The notes beneath the pieces were generated by a model, which had not been told where the DNA came from, made no database searches, and was given only the letters and a program-made list of their open reading frames with translations. The position numbers and the translations under genes are program-made. 64,000 nt of DNA, taken from contig NZ_JALBWM010000009.1 in assembly GCF_023895975.1 (NCBI RefSeq), forward strand, positions 1 to 64,000, read 5' to 3'. The DNA comes from Microbulbifer okhotskensis. GTDB lineage: Bacteria; Pseudomonadota; Gammaproteobacteria; Pseudomonadales; Cellvibrionaceae. This document shows positions 39,100 through 49,661 of the stretch, piece by piece; the first letter of the stretch is position 1, and each line of letters begins with the position of its first letter.

Positions 39100-39959
39100 T
39101 ACTTGGCCCCCGTAGCCGCTGGCGTATAACTGGACTCTTCCATTCTTTTCTGCAGGCGCCCAAGAGAGGCCTGGGTGGCGCGAAGTTCGCGCAATATTTC
39201 GGTCTGGCTGGGCGGCAGGCACATCTCATCCATACGCCGCAATTTAGCCTCCTCCAGGTTGTTTAAGACAACACCAATAAAGAGGTTAATCATCACAAAT
39301 GCCCCCATTACCACAAAGCTGACAAAATAGAGCCAAGCCCAGGGCATCGCATCCATGGCGGTGTACATGATATCTGTCCAGTCCTCAAAAGTGACAATCC
39401 GAAACAAACTTAAAAAGGCGATAGGTAGACTGCGCCAGTGAGTGGGATCCACATCGTGGAACAAGAAGTATCCGGCGACGCCGTAAATATAAAAGATAAT
39501 GCTCATCAGCAAAGCGATATGCATCATGCTCGGCAAGCTGCGTAATAACGTATCCACCAATGTGCGAAGCTCTGGAAATGCAGATACCAAGCGCAATACC
39601 CTCAGTACTCGAATCAGACGCGCCAGGGTAGCCAGTGGTCCCGTTGCAGGGATTAGACTTAACGCAATAATGATGAAGTCAAAGCAGTTCCAACCACTGG
39701 CAAAATAGCGCCAGGGACGGGCGCCGTGGGCGACGATTTTAACCAGCGCCTCAAGAATGAAAGATACAAGTATCAGCTGATTGATAACACCTAACTGCGG
39801 TCCAAAACGTTCCATAACCCAGCTGAATGTCTCCAGCCCAACGGCCAGGGCGTTAAGCAGGATCATGCCGATAATGACCTGATTAAACAGGGGCGCCGCG
39901 ACTATCCGCTCACAGCGCTCAACCAGGGTCAACTTTTGGTAAATACTAGCTTCGCTCAT
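39099..39959 (-). CDS. Voltage-gated cation channel, bacterial NaV-type single-domain subunit
   Basis: A 286-residue six-helix channel subunit expected to form tetramers. The S4 sensor has four Arg at every third place in [14 protein letters not shown]. The pore region [11 protein letters not shown] aligns with the NavAb filter TLESWSM: Glu is kept, Ser is Asp and the final Met is Asp. These last two match changes that make the engineered CavAb calcium-selective (TLDDWSD). S6 is [14 protein letters not shown], followed by a C-terminal coiled coil. It overlaps trpE by 14 bases and trpG by 1, an unexpected place for a channel. Confidence 0.9.
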   Translation of the reverse strand: MSEASIYQKLTLVERCERIVAAPLFNQVIIGMILLNALAVGLETFSWVMERFGPQLGVINQLILVSFILEALVKIVAHGARPWRYFASGWNCFDFIIIALSLIPATGPLATLARLIRVLRVLRLVSAFPELRTLVDTLLRSLPSMMHIALLMSIIFYIYGVAGYFLFHDVDPTHWRSLPIAFLSLFRIVTFEDWTDIMYTAMDAMPWAWLYFVSFVVMGAFVMINLFIGVVLNNLEEAKLRRMDEMCLPPSQTEILRELRATQASLGRLQKRMEESSYTPAATGAK

Positions 39960-41457
39960 TTTTCTCTATCTTTACTGGGTCACTACTTTTAGCCAATGCC
40001 ATTCCGGCTGCGCGAAACAGCGCACGGGCCTTATTCATTGTTTCATCCCATTCTGATTGGGGATCGGAGTCTGCCACCAGGCCCGCTCCCGCCTGTGCGT
40101 AGAGCTGGCCGTTTTTTATCACTGCGGTGCGGATGGCAATAGCGGTATCCATATTGCCATTCCAGGCCAGATAACCGACGGCGCCGCCATAGATGCCGCG
40201 CTTTTCAGGCTCCAGTTCATCAATAATTTCCATCGCTCGAATTTTCGGCGCTCCCGATAAAGTTCCCGCAGGCAGTGCCGCACGCAAGGCATCCATCGCT
40301 GTCAGACCGGGCTTTAAGCGACCGGTAACATTGGAGGTAATGTGCATCACGTGGGAGTAGCGCTCAACGTACATACGATCAGTGACCTGCACACTGCCTG
40401 TGTCAGCCACCCGGCCAATATCGTTGCGCCCCAGGTCGATTAACATCAGGTGCTCAGCGAGTTCTTTGGGGTCGGCCAGCAATTCCTTCTCAAGAGCCTG
40501 GTCTTCTTCCTCCGTCGCCCCGCGATGGCGTGTTCCCGCCAGGGGGCGTACCGTCATTTCGCCCTCTTCCAGGCGCACCAAGATCTCTGGACTGGAACCG
40601 ACAACCTGATGATCACCAAAGTCGAAGAAGTACATATAGGGCGAAGGATTAAGACTGCGCAAAGCGCGGTAGAAATTCAGTGGCGGGGCCTCGAAAGGAG
40701 TGGAAAGACGCTGAGACGGCACTACCTGCATCACATCGCCGGCAAGTACATACTCTTTAACCCGGTCCACCGCGCGCTTAAAGGTGTCTTCTCCGAAATG
40801 TGAGCGAAAAGCACTTTCATCGATACCGCGACCATGTAAATCCAGCGGTACCGTATCCGGCAACGGCTGCGCCAACTTAGCCACCAACTGATCCAGGCGC
40901 TGCTGTGCCTGCTCAAAGGCCCCCCCTTCATTGACATCCGCGTGAACGATTAAAATAACCGCGCCAGCGAGGTTATCGAAGACCACCAGCTCATCGCTGA
41001 CCATCAATAAAATATCGGGATTACCCAGGGTATCCGGCGGCGTACTTGCGGCAAGGCGCGGCTCAATATAGCGCACACAATCGTAACCAAAATATCCAAC
41101 CAATCCGCCGTTAAAGCGAGGTAAATCTTCCAGTTCGGGGACCTTGTAGCGCTGCTGAAACTGCTCGACAAACTCAAGTGGGTCTTTCGAGCGGTGACTC
41201 TCCAGTACTTCGCCGTCTCTCTCAACAGTGATCTCAGCACCGGTTACCCGCAACAGGGTTCGCGCCGGTAGACCAATAATGGAGTAGCGGCCCCACTTCT
41301 CACCGCCTTGCACCGATTCCAGCAAGTAGCTATAGCGACCTCCCGCCAGTTTCAAGTAGGTCGACAGCGGCGTTTCAATATCGGCCAGCACACGCCTTAC
41401 CAGGGGTATACGGTTGTAGCCCTCAGACGCAAGTTGAGCGTATTCAGTTGGGGTCAT
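39946..41457 (-). CDS. trpE: Anthranilate synthase component I
   Basis: Makes anthranilate from chorismate with TrpG, 503 residues. The tryptophan feedback site YLLES is present near residue 45, so the enzyme should be inhibited by Trp. The C-terminal chorismate domain has [19 protein letters not shown] and IAIRTAV. I start at ATG 41457 ([14 protein letters not shown]); an in-frame extension of 25 codons upstream is not conserved. I found no stand-alone Trp-rich leader peptide upstream. Confidence 0.97.
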   Translation of the reverse strand: MTPTEYAQLASEGYNRIPLVRRVLADIETPLSTYLKLAGGRYSYLLESVQGGEKWGRYSIIGLPARTLLRVTGAEITVERDGEVLESHRSKDPLEFVEQFQQRYKVPELEDLPRFNGGLVGYFGYDCVRYIEPRLAASTPPDTLGNPDILLMVSDELVVFDNLAGAVILIVHADVNEGGAFEQAQQRLDQLVAKLAQPLPDTVPLDLHGRGIDESAFRSHFGEDTFKRAVDRVKEYVLAGDVMQVVPSQRLSTPFEAPPLNFYRALRSLNPSPYMYFFDFGDHQVVGSSPEILVRLEEGEMTVRPLAGTRHRGATEEEDQALEKELLADPKELAEHLMLIDLGRNDIGRVADTGSVQVTDRMYVERYSHVMHITSNVTGRLKPGLTAMDALRAALPAGTLSGAPKIRAMEIIDELEPEKRGIYGGAVGYLAWNGNMDTAIAIRTAVIKNGQLYAQAGAGLVADSDPQSEWDETMNKARALFRAAGMALAKSSDPVKIEKNERS

Positions 41458-41655
41458 AAAGACTCCGAATAATTTTTCATTTTTAAGTTGGCGCCAGAGT
41501 ACAAGCAGCGCCCACGGAAGAGGTGGCCACAATCGCAGCGAGTCGATTGGGCTTCAGCGGATCAGTGGCGCCATCGCCAACTGTTTGTCAGGGAGACAGA
41601 ATGGTTCAAGGAAATTCCCTCAGTGCAGGCGCACAAGTTTACAAATCCCATCTGT

Positions 41656-41677
41656 GGCGGGCAAGAGATTGCCCGCC
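41656..41677. terminator. Hairpin between rpe and trpE
   Basis: GGCGGGCAA-GAGA-TTGCCCGCC, a perfect 9-base stem with a 4-base loop, lies just after the rpe stop on the minus strand. The only T-rich flank is on the plus side, so it is at best a weak terminator for rpe; it may also influence trpE expression. Confidence 0.5.
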
Positions 41678-41688
41678 AGTTTTGCAAC

Positions 41689-42351
41689 TTAAGCCAAGCT
41701 TTCACGCATAGCCGCAATCACTTCAGCGTAGTCCGGTGTATTGAAAATGGCAGAGCCCGCGACAAAAGTGTCCGCTCCAGCCAAGGCTATCTCGGCAATA
41801 TTATCGCGGTTTACCCCTCCATCAATCTCCAGACGGATATCTAAGCCCGATTCATCGATCATTGCCTGGGCCTCACGCAACTTGGTCAGGGTGTTGGGAA
41901 TAAACTTCTGTCCACCAAAACCGGGGTTCACTGACATCAGCAGGATCATATCCAGCTTATCCATGACGTACTTTGCCGCCTCGAGACCACTGGCTGGATT
42001 GAATACCAAGCCAGCCTTACAGCCGAGACTCTGTATCAATTGTAAGGAGCGATCCGGGTGGCGGGATGCCTCAGGGTGGAAAGTAATATAGGTGGCGCCG
42101 GCATCGGCAAATTGGCGGATCATATCGTCCACCGGCTCGACCATCAGGTGTACATCGATGGGTGCTTCCACTCCATGCTTACGCAGGGCCTGGCACACCA
42201 TAGGGCCGATAGTAAGGTTCGGCACATAGTGATTGTCCATCACATCAAAATGCACCCAGTCCGCTCCGGCGGCTAATACCGTATCCACTTCTTCACCCAA
42301 ACGAGCAAAATCGGCAGAGAGAATAGAGGGAGCAATTTTGTAATCTGACAT
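41689..42351 (-). CDS. rpe: Ribulose-phosphate 3-epimerase
   Basis: Pentose phosphate pathway enzyme, 220 residues, TIM barrel. The family signatures [46 protein letters not shown] and EIDGGVN are all present, with the metal-binding His and Asp residues. It lies 20 bases after murU, so it may be transcribed with amgK-murU. Confidence 0.97.
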   Translation of the reverse strand: MSDYKIAPSILSADFARLGEEVDTVLAAGADWVHFDVMDNHYVPNLTIGPMVCQALRKHGVEAPIDVHLMVEPVDDMIRQFADAGATYITFHPEASRHPDRSLQLIQSLGCKAGLVFNPASGLEAAKYVMDKLDMILLMSVNPGFGGQKFIPNTLTKLREAQAMIDESGLDIRLEIDGGVNRDNIAEIALAGADTFVAGSAIFNTPDYAEVIAAMRESLA

Positions 42352-42370
42352 CAGAATATCCTTTGGTGAC

Positions 42371-43078
42371 TCAATTTTCGCCAGTCAGTCGGCGGTGCAA
42401 TCTTTCCAGGCGCTCGGGCGTACCGACATCACACCAGTCCCCCTGATAGAGCTCGGCCTGCAATTTGTCTTCGTTAAAAGTGAATACTTCTCCAAGCCCG
42501 AAGCATTCGCGCCGATGTGGGTATTCGGTCAGTGTTTCACCTCGCAACCAGCTGAGACCAGCAAAAGTACAGCGGGGCTTGGCAGTGCCGGATAGCAACC
42601 CCTTCTCGATGCCGAAATCCCCCTCGGGGTTGTGGGGCGGATTGGGGACCATTAACAGACGCCCGGGACAATCCTCTGGCAACGGTCGACTGGCCCATTG
42701 TGACAAATCAAAGTCACACCAGACATCGCCATTCACCACCAAAAAAGGGGAATCCCCTAAAAGTGGCATGGCTTTCAGAATCCCCCCGGCGGTTTCCAGC
42801 GGCTCTTCTTCGCGCTCCACGGAGTACTGGATATCCAGCCCCCAACGAGCACCGGAACCGAGCTGCTGCCGAATCTTAGAACCAAGATAACCCAGGTTAA
42901 TAACAACCCGCTGCACGCCAATATCAGCCAGGCGCTCCAGCGCGTGCTCTATCAGCGGCTTGCCGGCTACCGGCAGAAGGGGCTTGGGAACCTGATCGGT
43001 TAGCGGGCGCATTCTGCGCCCAAAGCCTGCAGCCAGTAGCATGGCTGTCACAGGCGGACTCTGTTTGAGTTTGCTCAT
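42371..43078 (-). CDS. murU: N-acetylmuramate-1-phosphate uridylyltransferase
   Basis: Nucleotidyltransferase of 235 residues. [29 protein letters not shown] is the sugar nucleotidyltransferase signature (residues 13-41), and NGDVWCD holds the metal-binding Asp. Together with AmgK just upstream it should convert MurNAc-1-phosphate to UDP-MurNAc, feeding recycled wall sugar back without passing through MurNAc-6-phosphate. Start at ATG 43078 chosen by family length; it has no clear ribosome site. Pairing with amgK supports MurU over other uridylyltransferases. Confidence 0.9.
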   Translation of the reverse strand: MSKLKQSPPVTAMLLAAGFGRRMRPLTDQVPKPLLPVAGKPLIEHALERLADIGVQRVVINLGYLGSKIRQQLGSGARWGLDIQYSVEREEEPLETAGGILKAMPLLGDSPFLVVNGDVWCDFDLSQWASRPLPEDCPGRLLMVPNPPHNPEGDFGIEKGLLSGTAKPRCTFAGLSWLRGETLTEYPHRRECFGLGEVFTFNEDKLQAELYQGDWCDVGTPERLERLHRRLTGEN

Positions 43079-43107
43079 CAAATTAATCTGTACAGTTATC
43101 GTGCGGC

Positions 43108-44190
43108 TTACTTCAACATCTCGCCCGCGCTGCGATAGTCGCAGTACCAAGGCAGCGGCTCTATTTGCGGTAACAAAATACTACTGAACCAGTCGGCAAA
43201 CGGCTTCAATTCAGGGTAGCGCCCAGCAGTTTCCAACACGTAGCGAATCACCAGGGGTAAGTGCTGCAGGTAGCCCTGTTTACCATCGCGCAGGCAAAGA
43301 CGTGGGAATAAACCCAGTACTTTAATATGACGCTGCAGCCCCATCCAGTCGAACCATCGCAGATATATTTCCGGATCGACCGGCGCCATCACGCCCGCAG
43401 CCTCGGCCGTTGCGGCATAGGCCAGCGCCCACCGCTCTACGCGCTCGCGGGGCCAGCGGATATAGCAGTCTCGCAGCAGTGATACCAGGTCGTAGGTAGC
43501 AGGGCCCCACACAGCATCCTGAAAATCGACAATGCCCGGCCGCTCCCCATCGCGGATCATTAAATTGCGGCTGTGGTAATCCCGATGTACCAGAGTATGC
43601 GGCTGCTCTTCGGCACTATTCAGCAACAGTTCAAAAGTACTCTTTAAAAGTTCCTGCTCCCGCTCACTGAGCTGATGACCAAGCAGCTCTTGTACCAGCC
43701 ACTCCGGCATCACCTGCATTTCTTTCAGAAGTAACTCGCGACTATATGATGGGAATAATTGTTCCTCTAAAGGGATTTGTTGCAGGCATAAAAGTTCACT
43801 CATCACCTCCGCATAGAGGCCTTCAACACTGTCAGTGCCGAGCACGCTAAATAACTGGATGTCTCCGAGATCTTCCAACAGCAGGTAGCCTTCGGTGGTA
43901 TCAGCAGCCACCACCATCGGAGTGTGGATGCCGTTGCGGCGCAAATAATCAGCCAGAGCCACAAAACGAGCGGGATTGGTCAGCTGCGGCGGGGTATCCA
44001 CTGCAATTAGCGGCGGCTCCGTTTGCGTGCGAAAATACCGCCGAAACCCAGCATCCCCGGCCAAATTTGACAGTGCTGCGGGCGCCTCCAAGCCCAGGGC
44101 CGCCCCAACCCATTGGCGCAACGCATCGTGCCTGAGGTCAGAATCGATATCACATTTTTGCTCAATTTCGCTGCTCGGTCTTACGCTCAT
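43108..44190 (-). CDS. amgK: N-acetylmuramate/N-acetylglucosamine kinase AmgK
   Basis: Aminoglycoside-phosphotransferase-fold kinase of 360 residues that phosphorylates the anomeric carbon of MurNAc. LVHRDYHSRNLMIRD is the catalytic loop and GIVDFQDAVWGPATYDLVSLL the metal site. LLLEDLGD is the nucleotide region. The start at ATG 44190 has GGA ten bases upstream; a TTG eight codons earlier is less likely. It is divergent from lptD and 29 bases before murU, the conserved recycling pair. Confidence 0.92.
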   Translation of the reverse strand: MSVRPSSEIEQKCDIDSDLRHDALRQWVGAALGLEAPAALSNLAGDAGFRRYFRTQTEPPLIAVDTPPQLTNPARFVALADYLRRNGIHTPMVVAADTTEGYLLLEDLGDIQLFSVLGTDSVEGLYAEVMSELLCLQQIPLEEQLFPSYSRELLLKEMQVMPEWLVQELLGHQLSEREQELLKSTFELLLNSAEEQPHTLVHRDYHSRNLMIRDGERPGIVDFQDAVWGPATYDLVSLLRDCYIRWPRERVERWALAYAATAEAAGVMAPVDPEIYLRWFDWMGLQRHIKVLGLFPRLCLRDGKQGYLQHLPLVIRYVLETAGRYPELKPFADWFSSILLPQIEPLPWYCDYRSAGEMLK

Positions 44191-44502
44191 CGTGTCGCTT
44201 TCCAACTGTTGCAAGCTGCATTTTAACCTTGAGCCCTCCCGCGTCCAGCGGCGCCATTCCTATTTACCCTGAGCCACGCGACGCACTCCAGCAAAAACAG
44301 TACAAATGTCCCAGAAAAACAATGACCTGGCACTCGATCCAAGTGCCATCCCAGCTCGTAGCATCCCCGTTCATAGTACGGCTATTAACCACTTCTACAT
44401 TCAAGTAGAATCGGACGATGATTTTGCGCGCCCCGGCTCGATAGCTGTCGCACGTATCTACCGATAAAGAAATACTAAAAGATAGTTGGAACATATCGTT
44501 TG

Positions 44503-47112
44503 ATGCTTGAAGTTTCCCGGTGGCGTCGCCTCGCTCTGGCGATTGCTAGAAATTCCCACACCTGCTCCATCGCTCTCGGCCTGATCGCCGCACAGCCTCT
44601 GTGGGCGCAAACCAATCAAAGCGAACTGATTCCAGATCCCGACTACAACCCTTATTTGTACTTGGACTGGTTACCACGCTCCGAACTTACGGCTGAGGAA
44701 CAGGCCAATCTGCCGGCCGTGTGCTCCGGCACTTTCGTTGCTCCGCCACGAAACTATCCCGGCTCAGACCTCCCCCCTGGAGAAGCATCGCTCAGGGCTA
44801 CCGCAGAGAAATCACAGTGGCTCGAGGATGGCTCCGCCAAGCTGAGCGGCAATGTACATATCACCCAAGGTTACCGCCAGCTGTTCGCCGATCAGGTCAG
44901 GTTTAACCGCCAGGAGAATGTTGCTTCGCTGGATGGTGCTATCGAACTTCGCGAGCCCAACCTGCTAATCCGCGGCGCGTCCGCAGAGGTTCACACGAAC
45001 AGTGAGGCCGCGTCGATTGAGGACGCCACCTACGTCGTCCACGATGCCTTTATCCATGGCGATGCCGCTCTGGTTGCACGGCAAACCAGTGGCGAGCTGA
45101 CCCTGACGGAAGGCACCTACACCCGTTGCGAACCCGGGCGCGAGTTTTGGCGGCTGACGGGCGACGAAATCAATATTGATAAGGTGGAGAACCAGGGAAC
45201 GGCACGGAATGTACGCTTGGAAATCCTGGATGTGCCCATTCTGTACCTTCCCTATTTCCGCTTCCCTGTAGGCGATGCACGCATGTCCGGGTTCCTGTTC
45301 CCCTCCCTCAGTAATAGCGACAAGAACGGCTGGGACTTTACCATTCCCTATTATTGGAATATTGCACCGCAGATGGATGCCACCATCTCCCCGCGCCATA
45401 TCCAGTACCGCGGTACCGGACTGGAAGTTGAATTCCGCCATCTGAGTGAAATGTTCAGCACTGAGATCCGTCTTGCTGATCTGCCAGATGACGACGGCGG
45501 CAACAATGATTTGGCGCAGGAACTGATTGATGAAGGCTTCCCTGAAAATCTGGTACTGCCTTACAAAGGTGAAGACCGCTGGCTCGCCAGTTTGAAACAG
45601 CAGGGTGGATACAGCGGCAGCGTCTGGCGTACGGATATCGATTACACCAAGGTCAGTGATCCAGACTATTTTCGCGACCTAAGCACCGCCAGCCTCGATA
45701 TCAACGCCGAGACCCGAGTGAACCAGAAGGTCCAGGGTCTCCTGCGCAGTGATCACTGGCAAATAACCCTGCGCACCCAGGATTACCAGGTGCTGGAAAA
45801 CGACTCCTTCGATGTATTTGCCCAGTACCCCCGCTTTGATGTCGATGGCGACTATCGCTGGGGCGACTGGTTGCTATCGATGCAAAATCAGGCGACCGTT
45901 TGGGACCATCAAGATACCCAGACCATCACCTATATCGGGGATACTGATGATCCCGATAGTGTCACTACCGATATACGGGACTTTATCACCGCCGATCGTT
46001 TGCGCCTCGACTATGAATTCTTCTGGGACAAACAGTGGCTTTGGGGATATTTTAAACCGGGCGTGGCTGGCCGCTATCTCAGTTACAAGGTCAGTGATCA
46101 ATTCCTGGCAGAGGGGGCCAACGATTCGCCCAGCGCAGCAGCGGCTCAATTCACCTTGGATACCGGACTGTACTTTGAACGCGACAGCTATATCTTCGAC
46201 CGGGACTTTATCCAGACACTGGAGCCACGGTTGTTCACCCTGATTAGCAGCAATGCCGATCAGGGGGATTTCTTCGATATCAGTGATCGTGCTAACGACA
46301 TCAATCCTGACATTGAAATCGATCCTGACAGCAATAATTTGCTCTACGATACCTCGCTATTCACGTTCAGCTATGACCAGCTATTCCGCAACAGTCGCTT
46401 CACCGGCAGTGACCGGATCGACGATGCGGATAGGCTCGCACTGGGTCTCACCACCCGATTTATCGACCCTATCAGCGGCCGGGACCTTTTCTCTGCCAGT
46501 ATTGGACAAGTGTACTATTCCAGCGACCGCCAGATCGGTCGCACTGCTTATATCGAGGATACGCCCCGCTCAGAGCTGGCTGCACGGATAGAGAGCCGTC
46601 CATTCCAGTCTTTGCGATTAGGCACCGAGGTGGTTTATGAGGATAGTGAGCACAACATTAATCGGGGCAACTTCAGTCTGCGCTACTTTGACGATGACTT
46701 CCGCATCTTCAATTTGAGTTACTACTATGAGCGCCCGGATGCCACTGATGACGACGATATCGATGAAGACGATAACGATACCGTCAGCCAACTGAATGCC
46801 TCCACCGTACTACCACTAAATACCCATACCTCTTTCATGGCTGGTGCCAGCTATGATCTTACTTTGAACCGGGAACTGGAATACCTGGCAGGGATCGAAT
46901 ATGACGACTGCTGCTACCGGACCCGACTGGTGTGGAGACGCACCCTGGATAATGATCTCGCCGGGGTTGTCTCAGCAGAGGACCTCGAGTATGACGAGGG
47001 TATCTACCTCGAAATTGAACTCAAGGGCCTAGCCGGCTTCGGTGCAACAGTGACGGAAATGCTGACCCAGGGGATTGCCAACTTTGATCAGAGAGAAGAG
47101 CTGAAACAGTGA
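44503..47112 (+). CDS. lptD: LPS-assembly outer-membrane protein LptD
   Basis: Outer-membrane barrel that inserts lipopolysaccharide with LptE. Signal peptide at about 1-35 (ending LWAQ). The OstA/LptA-like jellyroll spans about 100-230, and the large beta barrel the remainder, with Asp-rich turns typical of marine proteins. A Cys in the N-terminal part (PAVCSGTF) and the CysCys pair near the end (DDCCYRT) match the disulfide pattern of LptD. Its stop overlaps the surA ATG by 1 base, the usual lptD-surA order. Confidence 0.95.
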   Translation: MLEVSRWRRLALAIARNSHTCSIALGLIAAQPLWAQTNQSELIPDPDYNPYLYLDWLPRSELTAEEQANLPAVCSGTFVAPPRNYPGSDLPPGEASLRATAEKSQWLEDGSAKLSGNVHITQGYRQLFADQVRFNRQENVASLDGAIELREPNLLIRGASAEVHTNSEAASIEDATYVVHDAFIHGDAALVARQTSGELTLTEGTYTRCEPGREFWRLTGDEINIDKVENQGTARNVRLEILDVPILYLPYFRFPVGDARMSGFLFPSLSNSDKNGWDFTIPYYWNIAPQMDATISPRHIQYRGTGLEVEFRHLSEMFSTEIRLADLPDDDGGNNDLAQELIDEGFPENLVLPYKGEDRWLASLKQQGGYSGSVWRTDIDYTKVSDPDYFRDLSTASLDINAETRVNQKVQGLLRSDHWQITLRTQDYQVLENDSFDVFAQYPRFDVDGDYRWGDWLLSMQNQATVWDHQDTQTITYIGDTDDPDSVTTDIRDFITADRLRLDYEFFWDKQWLWGYFKPGVAGRYLSYKVSDQFLAEGANDSPSAAAAQFTLDTGLYFERDSYIFDRDFIQTLEPRLFTLISSNADQGDFFDISDRANDINPDIEIDPDSNNLLYDTSLFTFSYDQLFRNSRFTGSDRIDDADRLALGLTTRFIDPISGRDLFSASIGQVYYSSDRQIGRTAYIEDTPRSELAARIESRPFQSLRLGTEVVYEDSEHNINRGNFSLRYFDDDFRIFNLSYYYERPDATDDDDIDEDDNDTVSQLNASTVLPLNTHTSFMAGASYDLTLNRELEYLAGIEYDDCCYRTRLVWRRTLDNDLAGVVSAEDLEYDEGIYLEIELKGLAGFGATVTEMLTQGIANFDQREELKQ

Positions 47113-48455
47113 TGAGAATAATTAAGAAGTTTATACCGAAACTGGGCCTATCACCCGTACTGGCAGCCTGCGCCCTGATCGCCGCTACTGCCACTGCGCA
47201 AGTAAGGACTCTAGACCGAGTGGTCGCTGTTGTCGATGACGATGTCGTGATGGCCAGTGAGCTAACCCAACGTATAAATACCATCACCAGCCAGATCCAG
47301 GCTCAGCAGGTTCAGGCTCCACCGATGGATGTTTTGCGCCGCCAGGTTCTGGAGCAGCTGATTATCGAGCGGCTCCAACTGCAGATGGCCTCGCGAGCGG
47401 GAGTCACTGTTTCTGAGTCGGAACTGGACCAGGCTATCGCCAGAGTTCAGCAAAACGCGGGGGTGAGCCCCGAAGAGTTCCGCCAGCGCCTGCTCGCTGA
47501 TGGCATGAGCATGAAAAGCTTTCGCCAGCAGATCCGCCAGGAATTAATGATTCGCCGTGTTGAGCAAGGCAGCGTCAATCGCCGAATCCAGATCACTGAT
47601 CAAGATATCGACAACTTCCTGCGCTCGAAAGAGGGAGAGTTCTGGAAATCACCAGAGTTTGAACTGGGACATATCCTCATTCCCGTGGCTTCCAGTGCAC
47701 CGGCCAGCGATGTTACCCAGGCACGCGAAAAAGCTGAAGAACTGGCTCAGCAGGCCCTGGGGGGAGCAGACTTCCGCCGTCTCGCGATCGCCAACTCCGC
47801 GGGACAAAATGCCCTCGCGGGCGGTGACCTGGGCTGGCGCAAGACTGTAGAGCTCCCCACCCTGTTTGCCGATGCGCTGGCCGATTTAAAAGTGGGTGAC
47901 ATTACCGCGCCCTTCCGCAGTGACGCCGGCTACCACCTATTAAAAATTCATGCTCAAAAAGGGGCCAGCGAACAATTGGTAGAACAAACCAAAGTGCGCC
48001 ACATCCTACTCAAACCGTCCGCCATCCTCACCGATGATCAGGCCTACAACAAGTTAATCGCTCTGCGCGATGAGGCTATGGCCAGCGAAAATTTTTCTGA
48101 TCTGGCCCGCGAAAACTCTGAGGATATCGGATCTATGCTGTCCGGCGGTGACCTCGGCTGGTCTATGCCCGGTCAGTTTGTACCGGAATTTACCCAGGCC
48201 ATGAAGACTACTGAAATCGGTAACATCAGCCTGCCCTTCCGCAGCCAGTTTGGTTGGCATATTCTCCAAGTGGAAGACCGCCGCAAACAGGACATGACCG
48301 ATCAATACATCCGCAACCAAGCTGCCAACATGTTGCGTAATCGCCGGTATGAAGAAGAACTGCAGAATTGGCGCCGCGAAATTCGTGACCAAGCTTATGT
48401 AGAGATCAAACTGCCAGATACCAAGACAGCCGAAGGCGCAGGCAATCAGCAGTAG
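47112..48455 (+). CDS. surA: Periplasmic peptidyl-prolyl isomerase and chaperone SurA
   Basis: Escorts outer-membrane proteins, including LptD, through the periplasm. The 447 residues have a signal peptide (about 1-30), an N-terminal chaperone domain (about 35-175) and two parvulin domains (about 180-280 and 290-390) marked by GHILIPVAS/GGDLGWRK and RHILLKPSA/GGDLGWSMPGQFVPEF. The ATG shares one base with the lptD stop. A good terminator follows. Confidence 0.96.
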   Translation: MRIIKKFIPKLGLSPVLAACALIAATATAQVRTLDRVVAVVDDDVVMASELTQRINTITSQIQAQQVQAPPMDVLRRQVLEQLIIERLQLQMASRAGVTVSESELDQAIARVQQNAGVSPEEFRQRLLADGMSMKSFRQQIRQELMIRRVEQGSVNRRIQITDQDIDNFLRSKEGEFWKSPEFELGHILIPVASSAPASDVTQAREKAEELAQQALGGADFRRLAIANSAGQNALAGGDLGWRKTVELPTLFADALADLKVGDITAPFRSDAGYHLLKIHAQKGASEQLVEQTKVRHILLKPSAILTDDQAYNKLIALRDEAMASENFSDLARENSEDIGSMLSGGDLGWSMPGQFVPEFTQAMKTTEIGNISLPFRSQFGWHILQVEDRRKQDMTDQYIRNQAANMLRNRRYEEELQNWRREIRDQAYVEIKLPDTKTAEGAGNQQ

Positions 48456-48476
48456 GACCCCATTATTGCGGGATAG

Positions 48477-48502
48477 ACCGGGCCCCAGTGCCCGGTTTTT
48501 TT
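48477..48502 (+). terminator. Intrinsic terminator after surA
   Basis: ACCGGGC (48477-48483) pairs with GCCCGGT (48490-48496) over the loop CCCAGT and is followed by a run of seven T. pdxA begins 26 bases later, so some read-through into pdxA is possible. Confidence 0.85.
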
Positions 48503-48527
48503 ATTCACACAGGAAAGTCACAAATCG

Positions 48528-49514
48528 ATGATCCCTAGAATTGCCTTTACCCCTGGAGAGCCCGCAGGTATCGGTCCCGAACTGGCTGTAAAAGTGGCTC
48601 AAAAGGGCTCTAATGCCCAAATCGTAGCCATCACAGACCCTCAACTACTGATGGACACCGCTGAAACTTTAGGGCTGCCACTAAAACTTCTCCCTTTGTC
48701 TGCAGACGCCAGTTCCATAAGTACCCCACCCGGCAGCCTTTACCTGCTACCGACCGCTTTGGAGGTACCTGCCAGACCCGGGGAACTCGATACAGCTAAT
48801 GCAGCCTACGTACTGAAGACTCTGTCAGTCGCCACAGACGGCTGTCTGCAGGGCCATTTCGATGCCTTGGTCACCGGGCCAGTGCACAAAGGCGTTATCA
48901 ACGATGCTGGCACCCCATTTAGTGGACATACAGAATTCTTTGCCGAAAAAGCCGGAGCCGAACGTGTGGTTATGATGCTTGCCACAGAGGGCCTCCGCGT
49001 CGCCCTGGTCACAACGCATCTGCCGCTCAAAGACGTCAGTACCGCAATAAGCAGCACTCTGCTGGAACAGGTTATTAAAATCCTCAATACCAGCTTGCAG
49101 GACTTATTCCGAATTCCGTCGCCGCGTATCAGCGTATGCGGTCTCAACCCACACGCCGGCGAGGGCGGGTATTTAGGCCGGGAAGAAATCGAAATCATTG
49201 AGCCCACACTGAGTCAATTACGCTCTCAGGGCATTATCTTGAATGGCCCTCTACCTGCGGACACCTTGTTTACCCCACCCCACTTAACCGAGTGCGATGC
49301 AGTTTTAGCCATGTACCACGACCAAGGGCTTCCAGTGTTAAAATTCAAAGGTTTTGGGCACGCGGTAAATATCACCCTAGGATTGCCTTTTATCCGTACT
49401 TCTGTGGATCACGGCACCGCATTGAATATCGCCGGCACAGGTTCCGCCCAAATAGGCAGTCTGCACGCCGCGATCCAGCACGCTGTCACACTGGCCAAAT
49501 TACGCAATACATAG
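48528..49514 (+). CDS. pdxA: 4-hydroxythreonine-4-phosphate dehydrogenase
   Basis: NAD-dependent step in the DXP-dependent pyridoxal phosphate pathway, 328 residues. [18 protein letters not shown] starts the protein. Metal-binding histidines are in [22 protein letters not shown] and [16 protein letters not shown]. Position between surA and rsmA is the usual one. Confidence 0.97.
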   Translation: MIPRIAFTPGEPAGIGPELAVKVAQKGSNAQIVAITDPQLLMDTAETLGLPLKLLPLSADASSISTPPGSLYLLPTALEVPARPGELDTANAAYVLKTLSVATDGCLQGHFDALVTGPVHKGVINDAGTPFSGHTEFFAEKAGAERVVMMLATEGLRVALVTTHLPLKDVSTAISSTLLEQVIKILNTSLQDLFRIPSPRISVCGLNPHAGEGGYLGREEIEIIEPTLSQLRSQGIILNGPLPADTLFTPPHLTECDAVLAMYHDQGLPVLKFKGFGHAVNITLGLPFIRTSVDHGTALNIAGTGSAQIGSLHAAIQHAVTLAKLRNT

Positions 49515-49661
49515 CTACTTTCCGGAAATATTCCCGAGGCTCTTATGCCCTTCCGAGTCGGATAGTGGCCGGGGGAATAGGGCATCAAACGATGCACTTA
49601 TGGCAGCTGCCGCACTGGGATTTAGCAACGAAAACCATTCATTCAAATTACAGATATACCC

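Noticed and set aside
41458-41532. In-frame Trp-containing extension before trpE (three Trp in 13 codons), as a possible leader peptide
   Set aside because: It reads directly into trpE with no stop, has no ribosome site, and I found no separate short frame with adjacent Trp codons or alternative hairpins of attenuator type.
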